A stretch of DNA of 9,724 bases from an uncultured Acetatifactor sp. (GCA_947644185.1 CANRZC010000065.1:1-9724); one strand, 5' to 3'; shown: positions 1-6,765, counted from the first letter of the stretch. A program made the numbers and translations. The notes: generated by a model from the sequence alone, not told the origin.

Positions 1-108
1 CAGAGTGGATTTACCGCAGCCTGACGCTCCCCTTAGAAGTAAGCATTCGCCTGATGTTAAGTCTATATTTAAGTTTTCAAAGAGATTCTTTTCCTGGAAT
101 GCCCCGCT
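1..108 (-). pseudogene. ABC exporter ATPase-domain start, in the shifted frame; runs off the window
   Basis: On the minus strand, reading one base back from the frame of the membrane half gives the expected continuation: LFENLNIDL, then SGECLLL, then GASGCGKSTL, which is a perfect Walker A (GxxGxGKST). This frame is open from 108 to the window edge; the membrane-half frame ends at 69. The two frames therefore overlap at 69-108, and one lost base in that stretch explains the break. The best site is the T4 run at 89-92 (AAAA in the coding sense): one more A there gives RKKNLFENLNIDL, a natural entry into an ABC ATPase. The A3 run at 79-81 is an alternative. No canonical slippery heptamer is visible, so programmed frameshifting is unlikely. 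Either the gene is inactivated or the assembly dropped one homopolymer base. Confidence 0.8.
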
Positions 109-1121
109 TCATCTTCGTAGGCAAAACTCAAATTTTGTGTTGAAAGGAAAGAGATTTTGTCTATATCCTCAGATCCATCGTGGGCGCCCACCTGTGGGGT
201 CAGCAAAAAATGTATTCTGCTGTCCATACCCTTAAGCTGCTGATAATCTGAAATACAGGCGGGAATCTGATACAGGGTATTGGTCAAGAATCCCACGGCT
301 GCCAAAAGCACAATGAAATCGCTGATTGCAATGCTGCCCCTGGAAACCCCATATCCCCCGATGATCAGTATGACGCAGGTATTCAGAATGGTGTTTGCCG
401 AGCCTAAAATTCTCTGCATTGTCATTGTGCCTAAAATTTTTCCCTGGTCGATTTTGTAGTCCGCAATCTCTTTTCGATAGGGTTTCACAACCCTTTCTAC
501 GTTGAGAACATAGGCAGCCTCGCGATTTCGCACCAGCTCCGCATTGTGGTTATAAATGGCACCCATATGAAAATAAAGCTTCTCATTCTGCTCCGGCAGC
601 TTCCGCCCTCTGTAGGCGCTGATTGAAATGGCCGCCAGAGACAGGAAAAGGGTCAGAGCCCAAAGCCAGGGCTCAATCAGGATCACATAGATACTGGTCA
701 AAACCACGGAAACAGCAGTTCCTGTCATTTTCAGTATCAATCCTGAAAGCTGCTCCGAATAGGTAGAAATATCATTCCGTATAATGGGCAGCATTTTCTC
801 GGTGTTTTCCTTGTTTCTGTAATTTGAGCCGAGCCAGACGTCTATGGCATTTTGCTCCAGCGATTCTATCAGTCTCTGCTGTACTGTCAAAGCTTTGCTG
901 TTTTCAACGCAGAGGAGCAGCGCCGATATCACTATGCTCACGGAAAATACCGCAAATATGTTCCATATTCTTCCTGTATTTTTTGTTAAGACACTGTCCG
1001 ACAAAAGCCTTATGCACTCCAAATTAATGATATTCAGACCCGAACCCAGACAGACGGCAAGTCCCGCTGTAAACAAACAGCCGGCAGATTTTCTTAGTAT
1101 GTTTTTTGATTGGGTATTCAT
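69..1121 (-). CDS. ABC exporter, membrane half; frame broken before the ATPase domain
   Basis: This open frame encodes 350 residues and matches the transmembrane half of a type-I ABC exporter (ABC_membrane fold), which would move a small molecule, peptide or lipid across the cytoplasmic membrane using ATP. Hydrophobic segments lie at about residues 14-33, 52-72, 128-149, 151-170 and a paired stretch at 243-282. Long polar cytoplasmic loops lie between them, around 80-125 and 172-240. The ATPase domain begins at residue 328 (QNLSFAYEDE), but the frame stops at 350, about 20 residues short of Walker A. A full half-transporter of this type is near 580 residues. The ATG at 1121 has an AAGGGG ribosome site about 10 nt upstream and a strong promoter behind it. 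The gene faces away from the hydrolase at 1377. The substrate cannot be told. Fold assignment is firm; whether the gene works is doubtful. Confidence 0.85.
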   Translation of the reverse strand: MNTQSKNILRKSAGCLFTAGLAVCLGSGLNIINLECIRLLSDSVLTKNTGRIWNIFAVFSVSIVISALLLCVENSKALTVQQRLIESLEQNAIDVWLGSNYRNKENTEKMLPIIRNDISTYSEQLSGLILKMTGTAVSVVLTSIYVILIEPWLWALTLFLSLAAISISAYRGRKLPEQNEKLYFHMGAIYNHNAELVRNREAAYVLNVERVVKPYRKEIADYKIDQGKILGTMTMQRILGSANTILNTCVILIIGGYGVSRGSIAISDFIVLLAAVGFLTNTLYQIPACISDYQQLKGMDSRIHFLLTPQVGAHDGSEDIDKISFLSTQNLSFAYEDEAGHSRKRISLKT

Positions 1122-1168
1122 TTTTGCGCTTCCCCTTATAGTAGAGTAAATTGCCTGTGTTTATAAAA

Positions 1169-1197
1169 ATTTTATCATGAACTTCGATAGGTTTCAA
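1169..1197 (-). promoter_or_regulatory. sigma-A promoter of the ABC exporter
   Basis: On the minus strand, TTGAAA (1192-1197) is followed after exactly 17 nt by TAAAAT (1169-1174). This leaves an untranslated leader of roughly 40 nt before the ATG at 1121. The two boxes match the housekeeping consensus at five of six positions each. Having a good promoter right next to a broken gene suggests the break is recent or artefactual. Confidence 0.65.
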
Positions 1198-1308
1198 CTA
1201 TGAAAATCCTATTGGTGAGCTCTGCTTTGGCCGCACCTCCAGGCCGAATACAAATGGCTGAAATACGTGAAAACCTGCCAGAACACAGAAAATTGGCTTA
1301 AGGCGATA

Positions 1309-1337
1309 TTGAAATACTGGAAACAGAATGATAGAAT
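1309..1337 (+). promoter_or_regulatory. sigma-A promoter of the hydrolase / SH3 unit
   Basis: TTGAAA (1309-1314), a 17-nt spacer and TAGAAT (1332-1337) lie about 40 nt before the start codon of the hydrolase. A very strong ribosome site (AAGGAGGAGGT, 1363-1373) follows. The promoter probably drives both the hydrolase and the SH3b protein, because no second promoter is evident in the 54-nt gap between them. The divergent ABC promoter lies about 110 nt away and does not overlap it. Confidence 0.65.
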
Positions 1338-1376
1338 AGGAAATAAAATAATGAAAAAATAGAAGGAGGAGGTTGC

Positions 1377-2417
1377 ATGAACAAAGAAGTGGTTATACTA
1401 AATAAAGAAAGGAATGTCTCCCTGACGGTCTATCTATTGGAGGTGGGCGGAGAGTTTCATATGATTACAAAGCGCCCTTTGGTGCTGATATTGCCAGGAG
1501 GGGGCTATCAGTTTTGTTCGGACAGAGAGGCGGATCCTGTGGCGATGCCTTACTTAAAGGCTGGCTATCATGTAGCGATTCTACGCTATTCGGTGACTGC
1601 TCATGCCGATTGGCCCAACCCATTACAGGATTATGAGCAGGCTGTGGAATTCTTAAAGGCAAAAGAGCAGGAATGGCATATCTTTGGGGACAAAATTGCT
1701 GTAATTGGTTTCTCGGCTGGGGGTCATCTGGCGGCAGCGGCAGCTACTATGGCAAAGAATCGGCCAGCAGCTGCGATTCTTTGCTATGCAGTGGTAGGAG
1801 AGGATGTAAAAGGTTGTTCCCCTACAGCACCTGACACCATCTGCGAAGTGGATGGACAAACACCTCCGTGCTTTTTGTTTCACACAAGGAATGACAATAT
1901 AGTATCTGTGATGAATGCTATAAAATTTATGGAGGCATTGACAGAGCATGACATTAGCTTTGAGAGCCATATTTATTCCCATGGTCCCCATGGAGTCAGC
2001 ACCTGCGATACAAGTGTGCTGGCCCGTGCTGCTCATATCAGCCCAAGGGTGGGAAATTGGGTGCCAGATTCTATCGGCTGGCTGCGGGAAGTGCTGGGGG
2101 AATTTGATGACCAGCAGGAGGAGCTTTTAGAACCAGTGGTAAAGGCACATCTTTCCGCAGACGATGAGCGATGTCTTTCTGTTGACTGTACCATGGGGCG
2201 GGTTCTGTCAAATCCAAAAGGCGCAGAAATTTTGCAAGCTGCTATGAAGAAGAGTGGGACATCAGAGAATCCTGTGCTTCAAATGGGAGAAATGTCACCT
2301 GAAATGAAGAAGACAGTGAGCAGAATGCTTGTCAGGGATGCGTTGGGATTTATACAGATAGACGAGAGTGCACTGAGGGACCTGGATGCACAGCTGAGAC
2401 AGATCTTCAATATTTAA
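1377..2417 (+). CDS. alpha/beta-hydrolase, carbohydrate-esterase-like, with C-terminal helical module
   Basis: The 346-residue product has no signal peptide and should act in the cytoplasm. Residues 1-240 form an alpha/beta-hydrolase of the acetyl-xylan-esterase/BD-FAE kind. The oxyanion-hole motif is PGGGY (40-44), with Pro where relatives usually have His. The nucleophile elbow is GFSAGGH (111-117), giving Ser113. The acid is probably Asp173 in HTRNDNIV and the base His205 in GPHG. Such enzymes remove acetyl or similar acyl groups from imported oligosaccharides. Residues ~250-346 are an extra, mostly helical segment (TMGRVLSNP near the start, LDAQLRQIF near the end). From memory it resembles the small C-terminal module found on some clostridial glycosidases and esterases; a profile search would be needed to confirm this. 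The start is fixed by the AAGGAGGAGGT site 3 nt upstream. The SH3b membrane protein follows after 54 nt. Exact ester substrate unknown. Confidence 0.85.
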   Translation: MNKEVVILNKERNVSLTVYLLEVGGEFHMITKRPLVLILPGGGYQFCSDREADPVAMPYLKAGYHVAILRYSVTAHADWPNPLQDYEQAVEFLKAKEQEWHIFGDKIAVIGFSAGGHLAAAAATMAKNRPAAAILCYAVVGEDVKGCSPTAPDTICEVDGQTPPCFLFHTRNDNIVSVMNAIKFMEALTEHDISFESHIYSHGPHGVSTCDTSVLARAAHISPRVGNWVPDSIGWLREVLGEFDDQQEELLEPVVKAHLSADDERCLSVDCTMGRVLSNPKGAEILQAAMKKSGTSENPVLQMGEMSPEMKKTVSRMLVRDALGFIQIDESALRDLDAQLRQIFNI

Positions 2418-2436
2418 GCGTGAGGGACAGATTGAT

Positions 2437-2455
2437 ACTGCCCATAAAGGGCAGT
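2437..2455 (+). promoter_or_regulatory. hairpin between hydrolase and SH3b gene
   Basis: ACTGCCC (2437-2443) and GGGCAGT (2449-2455) form a perfect 7-bp stem around a 5-nt ATAAA loop. No T-run follows, so it is not a standard terminator. It lies between the hydrolase stop and the GGAG ribosome site (2461-2464) of the next gene, where it could protect the mRNA end, weaken read-through or tune translation. It also buries the GTG at 2454, which argues against that codon as a start. Confidence 0.5.
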
Positions 2456-2471
2456 GGAATGGAGCTTCGTT

Positions 2472-3575
2472 ATGAAATTAAGGGACTGGGATGATGGGGA
2501 AGAAAAGGCGATAAAACCCAGAAAGGACAGCAGTGAAAAGACAGATTCTGAGTTTGGGAATGTGGATTCGGATTCTCATGAAATACAACTGCGACAGAAA
2601 AACCAAAGAGCAGGTGAGGAGGAAGAACTGGCACCTTTGCCAGTGTGGGCCAAAGCATTGATTTTTATGGGACTGACAGTGCTGGCAGCGCTGATTTGTG
2701 CAGCTCTTTGGCATTTTACGCATTTGGACAAGGAAGAGGAAAAAAATCAGGGCGATTTAGCGGGAACCATAGAAGCCTCGGAAGATACCTCGAATCAACA
2801 AGAGACTACAGAGTTGACTTCGCCATCTGAGACAGAGAACAAACCAGATGGAGCATCAGGGGCTGGAGAAGAATCTGCGCCGACTCCAGAGCCGAAGGTG
2901 TCCACAGAGCCAGAAACTTCTTCTGACGGGGAGATTGATGATGATAAGATGGCGTCTTCGGATCCTCAGATTTCTGAGAAGCCAGATCCTACAGAGGCCC
3001 CTACAGCTACCCCGCAACCTACGAGCCAGCCAGGAGAAGCAGCGCAGCCGGAACCTGGCAAGGCAGGAATGACCTTTACTGCTGTGCAGGAGACAGTGAC
3101 GCCTAAGGATGCGGTCAACCTGCGCTCAGCGCCCACTACGGCTGATGCGGAAAACATTGTGGTAAAGATTCAAAATGGGGAATCTCTTGCCAGAATCGGC
3201 ATCAACAATGACACAGGCTGGTCAAAGATTGACTATAATGGTCAGACACTATATGCGGTAAGCCAGTATCTGACCACAGATTTGAATTATAAAACTCCAG
3301 TGGTCCCTGTAGATCCCAACCGAGTCACCACTGCTGGAGGCAGCGTTATTATCTTTGAGAACTGTGATGACTGGATTACCCCAAAGGAATATGTAAACCT
3401 GAGGACGGAGCCTAGCACAGTGCAGGGGGATGCCACAGTTAGCTGCCAGCTAAACAATGGAGAGAAGGCCCACCGCACTGGCTACAGTGCAGACTTTGGC
3501 TGGTCCAGAGTAGAGTACAATGGACAGGTACTCTACGTGGTCACCAGCTTTGTCAATGTAGTTCCGGCACAGTGA
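2472..3575 (+). CDS. single-pass membrane protein with two extracellular SH3b repeats
   Basis: The 367-residue product has a charged cytoplasmic head (residues 1-~58) and one membrane helix at about 61-81 (VWAKALIFMG onward). A low-complexity linker rich in Pro, Thr, Ser and Glu follows (~90-203). Two bacterial SH3-like repeats end it, at about 205-271 and 291-365. Each repeat has the SH3_3 hallmarks: TPKDAVNLRSAP then GWSKIDYNGQTLYAV in the first, TPKEYVNLRTEP then GWSRVEYNGQVLYVV in the second. With basic and acidic residues inside and the repeats outside, the likely role is binding cell-wall glycan or peptide, or sensing the envelope; no catalytic domain is present. The ATG at 2472 is preferred because GGAG lies 7 nt upstream. 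A GTG at 2454 would add six residues but is inside a hairpin with its SD-like AAGGG only 3 nt away. It is probably co-transcribed with the hydrolase, though a functional link is not obvious. Confidence 0.8.
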   Translation: MKLRDWDDGEEKAIKPRKDSSEKTDSEFGNVDSDSHEIQLRQKNQRAGEEEELAPLPVWAKALIFMGLTVLAALICAALWHFTHLDKEEEKNQGDLAGTIEASEDTSNQQETTELTSPSETENKPDGASGAGEESAPTPEPKVSTEPETSSDGEIDDDKMASSDPQISEKPDPTEAPTATPQPTSQPGEAAQPEPGKAGMTFTAVQETVTPKDAVNLRSAPTTADAENIVVKIQNGESLARIGINNDTGWSKIDYNGQTLYAVSQYLTTDLNYKTPVVPVDPNRVTTAGGSVIIFENCDDWITPKEYVNLRTEPSTVQGDATVSCQLNNGEKAHRTGYSADFGWSRVEYNGQVLYVVTSFVNVVPAQ

Positions 3576-3580
3576 GTTGG

Positions 3581-4834
3581 TTAAAATTCGAAAATATTTA
3601 GTTCACCGTTGAAAATCTTGTCTGTCACTAAAGCGATGGAGCCAATGAGAGGCGCCTGCCCGCCAAAGGAAGATTTGACGATTTCGATGACATGTCCTGT
3701 GTTTGACATGGGGCCACTGTTCAACTTCGTAGTCAGGGTGTCTTCCACCACAGTGGTTTCCACAGGAGAGTCATATCCTAAGATGATATGACTTACATCC
3801 AACAGATGAATGGTATTGCGCACTGCATAGGACAGATAACCGCAGAATTCGTCCAATGCTGCCATGGCCAGAAAATCCATGGCGGCAGCAGCGGTTATAA
3901 TATCACTCCAGCTGTAGAATTCCTGATCCTTGGGCAAAAGAGTAGGCCCTTTGTAAATGGCTCGCAGTTCCTTGATATGGCGATTCATGTTCTCAATATT
4001 GGCATAGAGCTCCAGACAGCCGCGATTGCCGCAATTGCAGGAGGGGCCAGCGAAATTGATGGAGGTATGGCCTAGCTCTCCACTTTGCCCGAAATCCCCA
4101 TCGTACACATTTCCCTGGAAGATATATCCGGCACCGATGCCATTCATGATATGTAGATAAAGGAGATTGTCAGAATGGGCATGGAAACCGTAAATTTTCT
4201 CTGCCAATGCACCAGCATTGCTGTCGTGGATAATGTAGGTGGGCAATCCTGTGCGCTCGCGTATAATGTCTGAAAGTGCCAGATTATGTATGCCCCAGAA
4301 ATCTACCGGTGTGGTAAGCTTTTGGGCTTTTGTGTCCACAGGACCTAGGGTGGAGATACCGATGGCCACGATTTTTCTGTTCTGTCCTTTGCGCAGCTGC
4401 GTATAAAGCTGTACAAGCGTTTCAATTAAGGTGTCCTGGTCCAGGGAATCGTATCTGCAGTCCCTCTGGGCTATGATTCGACCTTTTAAGTCAGCTAGTA
4501 TACCGCTGAGCAAATTCCTCTTAATCAACATTCCCATGATAAGTGGCGAATTGGGGGACAGGTCCAGGATAATAGGCTTTCTGCCAAGGGAAGAATCCGC
4601 TTCGGTGGAAGAGTAGGTATACTCCCTGATGACATCATTGGCAATCAGATCAGACACGATATTGCCAAGGGTAGTTTTCGTCAGATGCATACTTCTGGCG
4701 AGGTTCGCCCGCGAGACGGACTGGCCTGTGCTGATAAGGCGTAGAGCTAATGCACGATTTTTTTCTTTTACGTTTGTAAGATTGGTTCCGTGTAATGTCG
4801 GCATAGATGTTCGTCCTTTCTCTGGCGGAGACAT
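3581..4834 (-). CDS. ROK-family transcriptional repressor (NagC/Mlc/XylR type)
   Basis: The 417-residue product has the standard layout of a ROK repressor. A winged helix-turn-helix at about 26-72 (LISTGQSVSRANLARSMHLT covers the recognition region) is followed by a ROK sugar-kinase-like domain. In that domain the phosphate-binding segment is AIGISTLGPVD, the former catalytic Asp is kept in HDSNA (Asp204), and the zinc site is complete: His256 in SGELGH with Cys266, Cys268 and Cys273 in CNCGNRGCLE. Such proteins bind a sugar or sugar phosphate and then leave their operator. The ATG at 4834 has GAGGAG 8 nt upstream. An internal ATG at 4804 (residue 11) has AAAGGA 9 nt upstream and is a possible second start. 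The gene is divergent from a ROK kinase and SIS isomerase, whose promoter carries a matching palindrome, so those two are its probable targets. Its stop lies only 5 bp from that of the convergent SH3b gene. Confidence 0.9.
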   Translation of the reverse strand: MSPPEKGRTSMPTLHGTNLTNVKEKNRALALRLISTGQSVSRANLARSMHLTKTTLGNIVSDLIANDVIREYTYSSTEADSSLGRKPIILDLSPNSPLIMGMLIKRNLLSGILADLKGRIIAQRDCRYDSLDQDTLIETLVQLYTQLRKGQNRKIVAIGISTLGPVDTKAQKLTTPVDFWGIHNLALSDIIRERTGLPTYIIHDSNAGALAEKIYGFHAHSDNLLYLHIMNGIGAGYIFQGNVYDGDFGQSGELGHTSINFAGPSCNCGNRGCLELYANIENMNRHIKELRAIYKGPTLLPKDQEFYSWSDIITAAAAMDFLAMAALDEFCGYLSYAVRNTIHLLDVSHIILGYDSPVETTVVEDTLTTKLNSGPMSNTGHVIEIVKSSFGGQAPLIGSIALVTDKIFNGELNIFEF

Positions 4835-4858
4835 TCAAATTGCTCCTCTTTTCTTTCT

Positions 4859-4886
4859 ATTATACATAAATAATCAAAAAAATCAA
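4859..4886 (-). promoter_or_regulatory. sigma-A promoter of the ROK repressor
   Basis: On the minus strand, TTGATT (4881-4886), a 16-nt spacer and a consensus TATAAT (4859-4864) lie directly upstream of the GAGGAG ribosome site (4843-4848). The predicted leader is only about 20 nt. A half-site TTAGTAAT, similar to the operator half at 5005, reads on the minus strand at 4914-4921, some 30 bp upstream of the -35 box. It could allow weak autoregulation, but one half-site in AT-rich DNA is weak evidence. Confidence 0.6.
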
Positions 4887-5004
4887 CATAAATACACCAA
4901 AAAGTGAAACTATATTACTAAAAAACGATATATTGATAATCTACTATACATGAAAAAATGTTTTAAAAAACAGAAAGAATTAACATAATAAAAACTTCTG
5001 AAAA

Positions 5005-5029
5005 TTAGTAAATTCTATTGATTTACTGA
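5005..5029. promoter_or_regulatory. candidate ROK-repressor operator
   Basis: TTAGTAAAT (5005-5013) and ATTTACTGA (5021-5029) form a 25-bp imperfect palindrome with a 7-nt centre and one mismatched pair (5006/5028). Size, AT-rich arms and the outer TTAGT resemble XylR-type ROK operators. It covers the -35 box of the kinase promoter (TTGATT, 5018-5023), so bound repressor would block RNA polymerase. Assignment to the divergent ROK repressor is inferred from position. Confidence 0.6.
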
Positions 5030-5046
5030 AGGAAAAATGGTATTAT
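5018..5046 (+). promoter_or_regulatory. sigma-A promoter of the kinase-isomerase operon
   Basis: TTGATT (5018-5023), a 17-nt spacer and TATTAT (5041-5046) form a good housekeeping promoter overlapping the candidate operator. The expected transcript starts near 5053, giving a leader of about 65 nt. That leader holds a weak hairpin (AAATGG/CCATTT at 5066-5071 and 5090-5095, extended by TA/TA across a bulged G) just ahead of the kinase ribosome site. A 9-bp inverted repeat also spans the start region: AAATGGTAT at 5035-5043 and ATACCATTT at 5087-5095. Confidence 0.65.
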
Positions 5047-5117
5047 CATTTTGAAAAGCACTAAAAAATGGGTACCGAAAAACTATATACCATTTAAAGA
5101 TGAGAAAGGAAAGCGAT

Positions 5118-6137
5118 ATGAAGTATAGTATAGGGATAGACATTGGCGGGACCAAAAGTGCTGTTTTGCTGGGAGATTCGAGAGGGGACGAAAGCACAGA
5201 GAAATTTATATTACATAAGGATGTTTTTGAAACTAAGAAAATCGGAGGCCCCATAGAAGTCATTCAGAAGATGAAAGAATTGATTCGCGGGATAATAGAA
5301 GAGAGAGAACTTGCCAGAGAGGATATCATAGGAATAGGCATCAGCTGTGGAGGGCCGTTAGACAGCAAAAGAGGCGTCATTATGAGCCCGCCCAATCTGC
5401 CTGGCTGGGATAATATTCCCATTAAACAGATGCTGGAGGAGGAATTTGGCCTTCCTGTTGCATTGGAAAATGATGCCAATGCCTGTGCTGTGGCAGAGTG
5501 GAAATATGGCGCTGGCCGGGGCTATGAGAATGTGATTTTTTTGACATTTGGGACAGGGCTTGGCGCTGGTTTGATTTTGGACGGAAGGCTTTATCGCGGA
5601 GGCAGCGACATGGCGGGGGAAGTGGGTCATGTCAGGCTGGATAGATGGGGGCCGGTTGGCTATGGCAAGATGGGCTCTTTTGAAGGATTTTGTAGCGGTA
5701 GCGGTATCAGTCAGCTGGCGCGGATGAAGGTCCTGGAAAAGATTGAAAATGGTATGAGCCAGGGACTGTGCCGTGGAATGGAGGAGCTGGATCAACTCAA
5801 TGCCAAGGACATCGCCATTGCTGCGGACAGGGGAGATGAGTTGGCCATTGAAATCTATCGCCTATGCGGTGAGCAATTGGGGCGTGGGCTGGCTATGCTA
5901 GTGGATATTCTGAATCCAGAGATCATTATTATAGGAAGCATTTTCCAGAGGTGTAGACATCTGCTTTGGCCTTATGCAGAGCAAGTGATGAAGCGGGAGG
6001 CATTGGAAGCATCAGCGGCTGCATGTGTGGTAGTGCCTGCACAGCTGGGAGAACACATTGGGGATTATGCCGCCCTTGCACTGGCATCCTACAACTTTGG
6101 GGAAAAGGAAGGAACTGAGAAAAATGGGAGCAATTGA
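5118..6137 (+). CDS. ROK-family sugar kinase lacking the cysteine zinc motif
   Basis: The 339-residue product is a cytoplasmic ATP-dependent sugar kinase of the ROK family. The phosphate loop is DIGGTK (8-13), a second ATP motif is FGTGLGAG (144-151), and the catalytic base is Asp119 in ENDANA. GEVGH (167-171) supplies the usual Glu and His. The stretch after it, where most ROK proteins carry CxCGxxGCxE, instead reads GPVGYGKMGSFEGFCSGSG (178-196), so the structural zinc site is absent. This marks a distinct branch rather than damage, because the segment is well formed. The start at 5118 has AAGGA 7 nt upstream; the earlier in-frame ATG at 5100 has no ribosome site. It overlaps the SIS isomerase by 14 nt, so the two proteins should be made together and act on consecutive steps. 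It is probably controlled by the divergent ROK repressor. The substrate is unknown; a hexose, aminosugar or heptose are all possible. Confidence 0.88.
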   Translation: MKYSIGIDIGGTKSAVLLGDSRGDESTEKFILHKDVFETKKIGGPIEVIQKMKELIRGIIEERELAREDIIGIGISCGGPLDSKRGVIMSPPNLPGWDNIPIKQMLEEEFGLPVALENDANACAVAEWKYGAGRGYENVIFLTFGTGLGAGLILDGRLYRGGSDMAGEVGHVRLDRWGPVGYGKMGSFEGFCSGSGISQLARMKVLEKIENGMSQGLCRGMEELDQLNAKDIAIAADRGDELAIEIYRLCGEQLGRGLAMLVDILNPEIIIIGSIFQRCRHLLWPYAEQVMKREALEASAAACVVVPAQLGEHIGDYAALALASYNFGEKEGTEKNGSN

Positions 6138-6765
6138 AGACATATGGGCACAATTGGCTGAGCGCTATCCTGTTTTGCAGGACAGCAAGAAAGAAATAAT
6201 GGAGGCCTATTCTATAATGGAGAACAGCTTTCGACAGGGCGGAAAGCTGTTGACCTGTGGCAATGGTGGCAGCAGCGCTGATGCACAGCATATTGTGGGA
6301 GAGCTGATGAAAGAATTTAAGCTGCACAGGCAACTGCCAGAAGATTTCGTGAAAGAATGCAGAAGGCGATATCCTGAGGAGAGGCTGGAGGAAAGGATCC
6401 AGGGGGCACTCCCTGCCATTGCCTTGGGTGTGAATCCGGCATTAGAGTCTGCTTATGCCAATGATGTCAGTCCAGAAATGGTATATGCGCAGGAGGTCTT
6501 TGGATATGGGAGACCTGGAGATGTACTGCTGGGACTGAGCACTTCCGGCAATTCCTTGAACGTGGTAAATGCCATAAAGATTGGGAAGGCAGTGGGACTC
6601 CACTGTATCGGAATCGGAGGGCAGGACGGCGGTGAACTTCGGAAGCTGTGTCACGTGTATGTGGCATTGCCAGAGCGGGAGACCTATCTGGTACAGGAGC
6701 TGACGCTGCCGGTATATCATGCCTGGTGTCGTATGCTGGAATGTACTTTCTGGGGAAATGAGTAG
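6124..6765 (+). CDS. SIS-domain sugar-phosphate isomerase, GmhA-like
   Basis: The 213-residue product is a single SIS domain closest to sedoheptulose-7-phosphate isomerase (GmhA, about 193 residues). GNGGSSADAQH (46-56) and STSGNS (139-144) form the sugar-phosphate pocket, and GRPGDVLLGLSTSGNS is typical GmhA. All four metal ligands keep their spacing: His56/Glu60 four apart, Gln191/His199 eight apart. Glu60 and His199 correspond to the residues that carry out the aldose-ketose isomerisation. An insertion at about 67-95, charged and helical, is absent from enterobacterial GmhA. The ATG at 6124 lies inside the kinase gene and has AAGGAAGGA 10 nt upstream; an earlier in-frame ATG (6058) would extend into the kinase and lacks support. 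The kinase probably makes the phosphosugar that this enzyme isomerises, or the reverse. A role in ADP-heptose synthesis is possible but no other heptose genes are present here. Confidence 0.85.
   Translation: MGAIEDIWAQLAERYPVLQDSKKEIMEAYSIMENSFRQGGKLLTCGNGGSSADAQHIVGELMKEFKLHRQLPEDFVKECRRRYPEERLEERIQGALPAIALGVNPALESAYANDVSPEMVYAQEVFGYGRPGDVLLGLSTSGNSLNVVNAIKIGKAVGLHCIGIGGQDGGELRKLCHVYVALPERETYLVQELTLPVYHAWCRMLECTFWGNE

Noticed and set aside
69..108. Programmed -1 frameshifting to make the full ABC exporter
   Set aside because: No canonical X XXY YYZ heptamer is in the overlap and no clear stimulatory structure is evident; simple base loss explains it.
5358..5795. A 145-codon antisense open frame inside the kinase
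   Set aside because: It is a shadow of the kinase coding frame; it has no ribosome site and no recognisable protein pattern.
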